Shown piece after piece: positions 1 through 8,562 of a stretch of 64,000 nucleotides of DNA. This stretch comes from Agapanthus africanus (Eukaryota > Streptophyta > Magnoliopsida > Asparagales > Amaryllidaceae). The translations under genes and the position numbers were made by a program. The notes below the pieces were generated by a model. The model had not been told where the DNA came from, did no database searches, and saw only the letters and a program-made list of their open reading frames with translations. Position 1 is the first letter of the stretch; every line of letters begins with the position of its first letter. Where the stretch lies: assembly GCA_030015575.1 (NCBI GenBank), contig JASDDO010000001.1, positions 514,409,772 to 514,473,771 on the forward strand, given 5' to 3'.

Positions 1-305
1 TAATTCTAGATTTTGCCTTGTATTATGACTTGATCTTAGCAAACACTTGGTTTAGAAAAAGTGACTCTCACCTTATCACCTTTAGGAGCGGATCAAGTGC
101 AAGTCAAATAGACTTTTTTCTGAGAAGAATGATAGATAGAGGTTGTTGTATCGACTGTAAGATAGTGCCAGGTGAGAGTGTAACCACCCAACATAGACTT
201 TTAGTTCTAAATTTTCGATTTAGAAGAGGGCCTAGGAAAATTAGACGTAAGGTAGAGCCTAGAATTAAGTGGTGGCGACTGAAAGAAGGTAACCAAAAGG
301 CTTTT
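1..305 (+). pseudogene. LINE fragment 1: C-terminal part of the AP-like endonuclease
   Basis: The translation, open from the left edge, matches the end of the endonuclease/exonuclease/phosphatase domain of plant L1-type LINEs, whose enzyme nicks target DNA to prime reverse transcription. Recognisable are ITFRSG, SQIDFFL (the Ser-x-Ile-Asp motif) and TQHRLLV with the catalytic His, then a linker with WWRLKEGNQKAF. The reading stops at a 5-bp duplication CTTTT (301-305), repeated at 41278-41282, where a retrotransposon inserted; LINE sequence resumes in frame at 41283. The N-terminal half lies outside the window. Family assignment is by motif; the element is dead because it is split into three and carries stops downstream. 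Confidence 0.8.
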
Positions 306-1128
306 TGTCACGACCCGGAAATGTCACGTGACCGGCACTTGAATCACGTGAAATCTTTAGGACCCCATCGTAACCCAAGTAAGCCAAAAACCAGAAATCT
401 AAACCTTTTTAAGTAAATAATGGAGGTGATGTTTTGGAACAAGAGTATAAATGAAATCAAGTTCCGCTTTTTAAAGTATAAGTAAAGTTTATAGAAATAC
501 AAGTGGATTGTATATTATAGTTTGGAAACATGTTCGTCATTTGAAATTTGGGCAGCACCTTCTTTGTAAATTTTGATAAAAACCAGTACATATACAATAA
601 TAATATCAGCATCCCTAATCGGGAGCTATCTCATCGCCAAATAGCGGAATCATAACCACGCAATATATATACGACGGCTAAGGCAAAGATCAACACAAGA
701 CAAAAAGTAAAAGAAATTCCAAAAACATCATCAAATCAAATATATACACTCGACATATAAAAGAATACATATAAGTTCCGCCTCTAAATCCAAAAGGATA
801 TACAAGTCTCTAAGTCCACAAAAATATACAGACTAGTTGATGGAGTTTCTAACTAGATTACAAATGAATAAAATATACAGGCGGCTGTTATGACCTGTAA
901 TGCAACCTACCTACCAAGCAGTCACCCGACGAAGAACTGTGCCAGCAAGCCGATACTGATCAGAGTGGTCGGTCCTGCAAGAAAACTATGGCACAACGGG
1001 GGTGAGTTGCCAACTCGTGAGTAGAAGACATCATCAAGTAGAAATCGATGCATAACGATCTACCTAGGTCATATTGTACTAATAATAATAATATCCAGCT
1101 ATGTGGTAACGAAAGTGAATGTGTGTGT

Positions 1129-1131
<3 letters not shown>

Positions 1132-1173
<42 letters not shown>
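1132..1173. repeat. AT dinucleotide microsatellite
   Basis: An uninterrupted run of about 20 TA/AT units inside the minus-strand solo LTR. It is not present at the matching place in the other G LTRs, so it probably expanded after insertion. Confidence 0.95.
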
Positions 1174-1175
<2 letters not shown>

Positions 1176-1177
1176 AA

Positions 1178-1345
1178 TGAGTGTCCATCAACGACACTCG
1201 AAATCATCATAAAACACTGAGTGTCCATCATCGACATTCGAAATCCTCATAAATTTCGTGTCCAACATCGACACGTAAATCCTCATATCTCAGGCGCCGT
1301 CTTTCGGATCAGCCATCATATCTCAGGCGTCGTCTCATCAGATCG
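1178..1345 (-). repeat. Degenerate ~40-bp tandem units with hairpins in the solo LTR
   Basis: Units start near 1180, 1220 and 1258 (period 37-40 bp), followed by two related units around CATATCTCAGGCG. Each of the first three folds: GAGTGTC/GACACTC, GAGTGTC/GACATTC and CGTGTC/GACACG around 6-7 nt loops. They are homologous to the hairpin after the 41-bp repeats in the plus-strand G LTRs (GTGCC/GGCAC at 4906-4922), which is single there. Confidence 0.6.
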
Positions 1346-3366
1346 GCCCTCATATCCATCTGTCTCATATCACTCTGGTCAATATCCTCCGGATATCTAC
1401 CGAGTCTAATACTGTCACCGGTAGGTAGTGCTTCCAGCCAGGCTCAACGCCTTTTTGTACGATCTTCTTGCCCCTGGATACCGTACCGGGTCTACCATGT
1501 ATCCGCAATCGGTTCCTCCCACTCTCTCAATTCGGATAATACTCATATCTCAGAACCCAGAAAACTTATGGTGGATGCCGAAATATCATATCAAGAGAAA
1601 ACCGCATTTTTAAAACATCTATAAGTTTATAAAAGCATATTTGCGGTTTCTCAAATCCAGAAATCTCATGAAAACACTTCTCATAATAACATGGCAATAA
1701 TGGAACAATATGTAAAGGCACAGAACAACAATATAATGCATGAAAAGTGTGTTCATAAAAGTGTGTCGTATAAAAAACATAAAGAAAGTACAATATCTGA
1801 AACAATACGTAGTGCTGAGTACTAACAGTAATCTATAATGCTAACAGGGTAATGTGTAATATGGTGACATAACGAGTTCTATCTGTGTATGTGGCATGGC
1901 AATTACCGATGTTGTATATGTGAACATACGAGTATGTGTACGTGCAACATTGTAACATTTCAAAAAAATAAAATATTATTTTTTGGGAATTTTTATAATA
2001 TAATATTATTTTATTGAATATTTTAATATTTTGTTATAATTAAATACAGAAAAATTTGGAAAAATTATGGAAAATTCTAAAATTGGGTATTTTATGGAAT
2101 TATGCCATTTTAAGTTTTTATGATTAGTTATATGCTAATTTAGTGCTAATCGCGATTAAAAATCGCTAATCGTTTTTTTAGCAATTTTGTGCAAAACATG
2201 CACATACCTTTTTCTACACTTGTGTTACATTTTTCTTGCCATGGTTTTACTTCGGGGTTACTATTCTTGTGAGAAAGGAATTTGAAGAGAAAGAAAAGAA
2301 AAGAAAATGGAAAAGGAATAAAATATAAGGTATGGGTAAGAGAGAGAAAGGGGTTTTACTTTGACCAAGCCTTAGCATTTTCTCCCTCTCATTTCTCCCT
2401 CATCTCTTCCTCTCATTCTCAGCTGAAGCTTAGCCCTCTTCTTCCTCCCCTCTTCAATGCCCCAAATCATCTCAAAAACATCACCAAAACCCTACTTCCA
2501 TTTCATTAAAAGTGTGCACAAGCTCAATATCTACACATGGGACCAAGAAAGCAAGGATTTTGGCCACTAGGGGCAACTCAAGAAAATTCTTGAGTTGCCA
2601 ATGAGGTAATTACTGAACCATTAGCTTAGCTTTTACATTTCCTTATACCCTCATGCTAGTTTAGAATCGATATTGTTTGATTTGGTGACTTAAGGATAAA
2701 CCTAGTTAGGGTTTGAGGAAATTTGGGTTATGATGGGAAATTGAGCTTAGTAGAGGCCGCACAAACACCCTAGTGATGTTATTTTGGACCCGAACCTGAA
2801 CTAGAAACCAGAATACGGATTTATGGAATCGATATCGGGGAAAACTGTAAATCTGGGAGTGTATTTGGTAATCTGCTATCACCCGGGACATTCTGAAATA
2901 AAATTGATTGGACAGTGAGATGTGCAGGAACCCTAGAACCACCACACAAGACCCCAGCCCCTAACTCATTGACCCGGCCGCAGATATATTCCTATTAGCC
3001 ACAATTTGCGGCCAGACCAGCACCAAAATGTCTCGTTTTTGTTCCAGAGCTCCTACATGTATAGATTAGACCCCAGGCATGTATAGATTTGTCTAATTTG
3101 ACCTAGGGTGAAATCTGGAGCCCATTTCCTTAGTTGCTGTTTTGGATTCGTGTTTCCGTATTCCGTATTTCTAATTCTGAATTTGCTTATGGTGTTTTAC
3201 CTCGACTACTTAGCGTTTATACGACGATATCGAGGGTTGTTGATGGTTTTGGAAGAAGTTGTCCATAGGTTCTAACCTATAGATCATAGCGTATCGTTTT
3301 GGGATTCGTATGCCGTTTTAGTTTTGAATTGGTTTTGATACGCATTTGCGATATGTTAATGTGTAG

Positions 3367-3430
3367 GTACCCCATGAAGACTTCGGGACGACAAGCAAAC
3401 GCGTGGTGACGTCGACAATGAAGACGCAAG
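3367..3430 (+). other. Candidate 64-nt exon in G LTR 1
   Basis: Preceded by TTAATGTGTAG (acceptor-like) and followed by GTGAGTAG (donor-like) with CAAG before it, a near-perfect plant 5' splice site. The 64 nt are rich in GAAGAC-type purine motifs typical of exonic enhancers. The same arrangement is at 18675-18738, 36198-36261, 49270-49338 and, on the minus strand, 39784-39859. Splicing is inferred; no transcript evidence is available. Confidence 0.45.
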
Positions 3431-4412
3431 GTGAGTAGATTATATCTACGGGGGACGTCGGGTGGATGGCGTATAGCACCCCCGCAGTCCGTAGTTGGTA
3501 TACCTTATATGTATATATTATTTATGATAGTATAGTGTCGTGGATTATTTGAGATGTGTTAGATGTGATCGGGTTAGAAGTAAACTAGAATATTTCCTAG
3601 TTGCGAACCCTAGGATAGGTTTACACCCACACGCACACACATGTTGATTTTCTATACTTATACTGTGATGATGATGGATAGTGGATGACTTTGGAGATGA
3701 GTCGATGATATTGGGTTTTGTGCCGTGGGATCGGTGATTTGATATGATTCGTATTTGGGATACGACATGTGATCTCTAGCGGGTCTTTGGATGTGTGTTT
3801 ACACACGCAGTCATATTGATGGTATCAGTTGTACTAGACTTAGATCGGTACCCCAGATTATGTGATATGATGATGATGATACTAAATAATTGATGAGAGG
3901 AATGTGATATTGACCCGTACCCAGCTATTGGGATGCCGTATGACGATTTACCGTACGAGCTTTATATTGATGATAGATCCGCTCTCATGACTCAAGGATG
4001 TCAGATGATATATTGTATCGTACGTGATACTATTGAGGCGGGATCACCGACTATTATATTATTTATATATATCGACTCAGATTTAGGTGGTTTCCATACC
4101 CCTCCTGATGGACTTGGCTTAGTAGATGTTAGACTAGACCCGAGTCATACCTATTTCAAAACTAACGAATCGGGAATATCTTAAGGACAAGTAAAGGGAT
4201 TCTACGGGTATTTTCAAAAGACGTATCTATTCTTAAAAACACCGTAACCCTTATTTTACCAAAACCCCGATTCGTCTTATTTCAAATGGCACCACTGCAT
4301 GACATGTACATATTGGTGTAGATTCTTCACTGTTGCATTGATTATTCGATTCTGCATCTCATTGCATGTGTTTATTTCTATATTGCAATCATGTTGTTAG
4401 GACACCGGCACC

Positions 4413-4478
4413 ATTATCGATGATGCATATGCTCCACGTACACTTGCTTGCCGGCTCACACACTTCATCATCGATAAT
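4413..4478 (+). other. Hairpin with 13-bp stem in G LTR 1
   Basis: ATTATCGATGATG (4413-4425) pairs perfectly with CATCATCGATAAT (4466-4478) across a 40-nt loop. The distant solo LTR has ATTACC...GGTAAT at 50426-50491, a paired T-A to C-G change that keeps the stem. LTR 2 and LTR 3 carry the same hairpin as LTR 1. Confidence 0.6.
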
Positions 4479-4764
4479 TGCCATGTCACTATACAGTAGT
4501 ATTATTGCATCATGGTATGACCTTGTATGTGCATACTATTATTCAATGTTGCATGATATACTGTTATACTTGCATTTCATTTATATGTCACATACATTAT
4601 GTTTATGATTATGCGCATTGAGACATTCGTTGTTTCTATGATATTTCTGGATTTGGGAACCGTGGATAATTTCAAAGGAAAGTATGTACTTATTTGAAAA
4701 ACCCGGTTTCCTTGATATGATATTTGCGCTACCACCATGAGATTTATCGGTTTTTGATTATATA

Positions 4765-4887
4765 CGATATATGAGAGAGTGGGCTGACCCGGACTGACGG
4801 ATGCCCGATATATGAGAAAGTGGGCTGACCCGGACCGACGGATGCCCGATATATGAGAGAGTGGGCTGACCCGGACTGACGGATGCC
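4765..4887 (+). repeat. 41-bp minisatellite, 3 copies (LTR 1)
   Basis: Units start at 4765, 4806 and 4847, each CGATATATGAGA...GGATGCC, followed by a partial unit CGATATAGG at 4888. The same repeat has four copies in LTR 2 and five in LTR 3. Confidence 0.95.
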
Positions 4888-5383
4888 CGATATAGGAGGA
4901 TTTGCGTGCCGATGCTAGGCACAGGTTTCATGATGTTTTCCATGATTTTGATTATATCCTCATATTTGCATGCATGTTGCTTATTTTCATTGGGTGACAG
5001 GTGGACGAGATCCACATATATACAGACATTGATTACATACAGACTTTGACTACATTGATCATACTCCGTTTGTAAATATAACAGGGTATGAGGGCGCTAT
5101 TATATATACCCTTACACCAATATTAGTGGAATGGGACGCTAATATATGTGTATTGATATCCATTTTTGATATTTCATCATATTTACTTCATGCAGACATA
5201 CCTTATATTTATGACATGTTATTACCTGAGGCACTGCCACGATTACTTGGCACTACATACACGATTAGATGTTACATTGCCACCTTATCATGCTTCAGGC
5301 TTATTCCTCGAGATTTTTATACTGATCGTATTGACCTAGAATTATGTCATGCATTCGGTTTCTGCTTGTAGATGTTTTCTATT

Positions 5384-5446
5384 CACGAGTTGGCAACTTA
5401 CCCCCGTTGTGCCACAGTTCTTGCAGGTTTTGCCGTACAGGTTCCA
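5384..5446 (+). other. Strongly conserved G LTR block (ACGAGTTGGCAACT)
   Basis: This stretch, from CACGAGTTGGCAACT through CCCCCGTTGTGCCACAG to TTTTGCCGTACAGG, is almost unchanged in LTR 2 (20701-20762), LTR 3 (38265-38327), the old solo LTR (51450-51509), and in reverse at about 971-1022. Surrounding sequence in the old copies has diverged far more, so the block probably has a cis function (promoter, R region, RNA signal). Function unknown. Confidence 0.6.
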
Positions 5447-6062
5447 TTGCGTCATTTCCGGCACACTGCTTCCTTGCGGGTGAAATGCATTTGGCAGGTG
5501 GGTTCTTTTGCATCAAGAACCACCATTGTACTTTTATTACTCATTGTATCTAGAAATTTCATCAACCAAAACTTGTATATTGTTTCAGACTTAGACACTA
5601 GTGATGTTTTATTTCGACCTTAGAGTCGCGTGTAGCAGTATTACGGTTTTCATGCTATTGTGAGTTTCTTTTGAGTTTTGATCCTCGCCATTCGACGTTG
5701 TATATTATATTGTTTGTGTGGTTGTGACCGTCGATTGACGAAGAGCTAGCTCCCGCTTGAGGATGCCTTTTATTCATTGCATATATATATTATTCTTGTT
5801 GTACCCCATTCGGGGTCAGTTTTTACAAAGGAAACTCTGCCGAATTTTCAGAAAAGACTAAACATTTTAAAAATGCATTCCGGCTTAGTTATTTAAAATC
5901 TTTGATTTCAAAATATGTTTCTTGCTTATTAAAAACCAGTTTTCTTTATTTACATTTAAAATGGTTTTAGATTTCTGGGCTTTTGGCTTACTTGGATCAG
6001 ATGGAGTCCTATAGACTTCATATGGTTCAAGGGCCAGTCACGTGCTCTTTCGGGTCATGACA

Positions 6063-6284
6063 AAGTTGGTATCAAAGTGCTAGGTTAACCTTGGTTCGAG
6101 TCTAAGTTTGACTATGTGGAGCCTAGGGCGTTTATATATATACGGAACTTAGGCTTGACCTTACGGAACTTAGACTTGGTCGAGGGGGTATTAGACCTGA
6201 ACTTTCGTCGCGTAAGATGACCCTTGGTTGATAGAATAGGTGACTAAAGTAAAGTGACGTACCGTGGGTATGTTCCGCGGCATT
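6063..6284 (+). mobile_element. G interior A, 5' part
   Basis: Untranslated sequence after the primer site, matching 21380-21594 of interior B closely. It is broken at GCAT by the Athila-like element; interior B shows the empty site (CGGCATACTAACG near 21595), which proves the insertion point. No gene seen. Confidence 0.85.
6067..6081 (+). other. Primer binding site of G interior A
   Basis: TGGTATCAAAGTGCT lies four bases after the LTR end, close to TGGTATCAGAGC, the complement of the initiator tRNA-Met 3' end. Interior B has TGGTATCAAAGCGCT at 21384-21398. Confidence 0.8.
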
Positions 6285-6705
6285 TTTTCAGTCGATAAAA
6301 CTGCACATTTGTAGTACATTTTTCCTACCATTTTATATTAAAAAAGGACTTTAATATGATATATTATACATATGAGGGTTTATGTGTAAAAACATTATTT
6401 TCCATGTGTTAATATATTTTTATTATCATTTGGTAGGAAAATGTATGCAAATAATATTATTGGCCTAATCCTAGTAGAACAAAGTCTACTAAAATCTTAT
6501 TTGAGTTGTTGTGCAGAATATTTCCAAGTTGTTATGAAGAAATCAGGTTGTTGAAGAAAACTTGCCTAATTAAGAAATCAAAATGAAGAAATCAAGTCTG
6601 GCAGAAGAAAAGAAAAGATTTATAATTTCTGAAGATTCCAGAGATTGCCACATGTCACCAGATGAGAGCCCAAGAAAAACGACAGAGAGATCTCATCCCT
6701 TGAGC

Positions 6706-6746
6706 GCGGATCCGCGGCCAAACCCACCCTGGGGCCGCGGATCCGC
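6706..6746. repeat. GC-rich perfect 14-bp inverted repeat in Athila-like LTR
   Basis: GCGGATCCGCGGCC (6706-6719) and its exact complement GGCCGCGGATCCGC (6733-6746) are separated by 13 nt. It lies about 95 bp upstream of the TATA box. The identical structure is in the 3' LTR at 13364-13404. Similar GCGGAACCGCGG hairpins occur in the C2 and C1 copia leaders. Confidence 0.9.
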
Positions 6747-6838
6747 CGCAATAATGATGAGTTGGAAGGCAATATTTTGGGAGATTGACAACTGCTGAAT
6801 TTTACCAACTTCTCAACAATAAGATTCTGGGTTTGCAC

Positions 6839-6846
6839 TATATAAA
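6839..6846 (+). promoter_or_regulatory. TATA box of the Athila-like LTR
   Basis: TATATAAA followed by GG, in a GC-richer setting; transcription would start about 25-35 bp downstream. The copy in the 3' LTR is at 13497-13504. Confidence 0.7.
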
Positions 6847-7731
6847 GGCAGCGAGAGCCTCTTGGAAAAGCCATCAAGCCGAAGAGATCACGAAGCTCCC
6901 GACGCTCACGCATCCAGGCTGATCATCGACTGTTCGACTACCTCCTTAGGAAAGATCGAGAAGCAAATCAAGTTTTGTAATCATTTTCTATGGATTAAAA
7001 GTGTAGTTTGAAGGAGTTGATTAATAAAGGTAGTTTTTTTTATTTAATTGTTTTTTTTACATTATGTTTTCCCTCTCTTTCTTTTCATCTTCTTCTCCCA
7101 ACATGCGCGAGTAATTCTCCGCTTGTTAGGGTTCGTAGGATTAGGGTAGGCTAATGGGCGATGAAAATAATTTAACCCTTTTTAAGTCCTATAAAGTTTA
7201 GGAACTTTATTAAAATAATCATTAACATCCTAATCGGGCGCGCTAGCAATTCCTTGCTAGTTCCGACAGCGATTAGAGATTAGATTAATGATTGTTTTGG
7301 TAAAGACTAGATATGAACGGAGTTCCGTGTCGAGATAAGGGTTACGAGTGGGATTCCTTTTCCCTCCAGAAACCCTAATCTACACGCATCACCGTCGTTC
7401 TAGTTCTAAATCTATTAATGGATAAAAAGGGTAACTTTTAATTAATCTTCCATAACTACTAAATCCTAACGAACCCTACAAGCCCTATTATTATATTATT
7501 TAAATCTCTAAAATAATCTAGATCTATATTTTACATTCTTGTTTAAAGTAGATCTAGAAACTTCTCACAAAATTCTTTATTCCTCCTCTCTTTCTCAACA
7601 CATCTAAAGTAAAAATAAAAGGTTCCACGTTTTCCAAAGGACGACCCGTACTCATCTCGATCTAGCTACGTGCGACACCGTTATTGATTGCGGTTAAACT
7701 ATAAACAAACACTTTTTTCGTATCAATCAAA

Positions 7732-7749
7732 TGGCGCCGTTGCCGGGGA
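7732..7749 (+). other. tRNA-Asp primer binding site
   Basis: TGGCGCCGTTGCCGGGGA, two bases after the LTR, is an exact complement of the 3' end of plant tRNA-Asp with CCA. This primer is characteristic of Athila elements. Confidence 0.93.
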
Positions 7750-8562
7750 AACGTGCGTAATTTTTTATTTTTACTATTTGTGTTGAATTCTTAGACGAGT
7801 CATATCATTATTAAAACAAAACTGCAAATTGTATATTTAACGATTATTGTGTGAATTTTTTTTTTGCGAGGAAATCTGGAGTTACGGACTTGAGGAAACA
7901 GGAGATCTAGGGTTCACACTTCTCTGGTAAGATTCTAACTCCCTTCTCTCTCCTCTAAAATCCAATAAAATCTATTTTCTGCAGGATTCTTTGCAAAATA
8001 TCGCCGCTCAAAAATCTTTTTGCAAAAGTTTTGTGATTGGTTTTGTTTTGCATATTTAATACGGACTTTAAGGGGCAAAGACCAAATCAAGATTAGGTGG
8101 GGATTTCATCACCCTTCCTAAGCCCCACAAATCACAAACTGAGCATATAGATTAACCCTTCATTAATTTAAAAAAAAAATATCTAGACCAGACTCTAAGG
8201 ACTGTCGCGCTCAATAAGGACAGAGGAAGGTCGTGGGTAATCTATCGTTTATCCGCATTACTTTTGTAGTGCCTAGGCAAGTGTGACAAAGGCTAGTGGT
8301 TTTTAATTAGGCCCACGACGTGGTTCCTTCCCACTTACCTGGCACTTATCTGGCTACAAGGGTAGTACGGAGGCGGTAGAGAATTGATCCTGCGGCTTGT
8401 CCTTTGGAAGTCTAGGAGCGGTCTAGAGACTGGATCTAGGTGACCTTAGTTCTAGGGTTGCTTGTGCATCTTAGGGAGATTTGTCTTGAGTCCCACTTTT
8501 TCAAAACAAGCCAATTTTTAAATCACACACACGCTGCCACTTGCACTAAACCCGCTTAGTGC
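7750..8562 (+). other. Untranslated leader of the Athila-like element
   Basis: About 810 bp between primer site and gag start. No gene seen. It holds TTCTCTGGTAAGATT (7920-7934), a possible splice donor, and an A-rich run near 8168. Confidence 0.7.

Larger units (their letters stand above)
306..1950 (-). mobile_element. Solo LTR of family G, 3' part (minus strand)
   Basis: Begins TGTCACGACCC, the reverse complement of the G-family LTR end (GGGTCGTGACA), directly after the TSD CTTTT. The other part is 38949-41277, ending TGTTACA before the second CTTTT. Together they make about 3.97 kb, the length of one LTR, with no internal region: a solo LTR left by LTR-LTR recombination. It is clearly diverged from the three plus-strand G LTRs but keeps several blocks, e.g. 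the complement of ACGAGTTGGCAACTCACC at 1003-1020. The plus-strand G array interrupts it at AACAT (1946-1950). No coding capacity was seen; the short ORFs in it are not conserved. Confidence 0.85.
1951..6062 (+). mobile_element. G LTR 1 (5' outer LTR, 4.1 kb)
   Basis: Runs from TGTAACATTTC to GGGTCATGACA. Contains a purine-rich stretch (2280-2340), a conserved acceptor/exon/donor block (3361-3436), a 13-bp-stem hairpin (4413-4478), three copies of a 41-bp repeat (4765-4887) and a strongly conserved block at 5384-5446. It keeps a 29-bp segment (3710-3738) that LTR 2 and LTR 3 both lack; part of it (GATCGGTGAT) is recognisable in the distant solo LTR at 49.7 kb, so LTR 1 has the ancestral state. 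No convincing coding sequence. Confidence 0.9.
6285..7729 (+). mobile_element. Athila-like 5' LTR
   Basis: Starts TTTTCAGTCG (the 3' copy has the canonical TGTTCAGTCG) and ends ATCAATCA. Carries a TATA box at 6839-6846 and a GC-rich inverted repeat at 6706-6746. Short ORFs on either strand in this LTR are shadows. Confidence 0.92.

Noticed and set aside
2282-2509. Lys-rich then Ser/Leu-rich 75-codon ORF in G LTRs
   Set aside because: Purine-rich then pyrimidine-rich low-complexity DNA; not conserved in the old solo LTR.
3933-4184. 83-codon ORF present in all three G LTRs (also 19209 and 36732)
   Set aside because: The three LTRs are near-identical, so shared openness is expected; the frame is broken in the old solo LTR (~50070) and no domain is recognisable.
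6620-6913. 97-codon minus-strand ORF in the Athila-like LTR (also 13236-13571)
   Set aside because: Lies across the promoter and inverted repeat of an LTR; shadow of repeat sequence.
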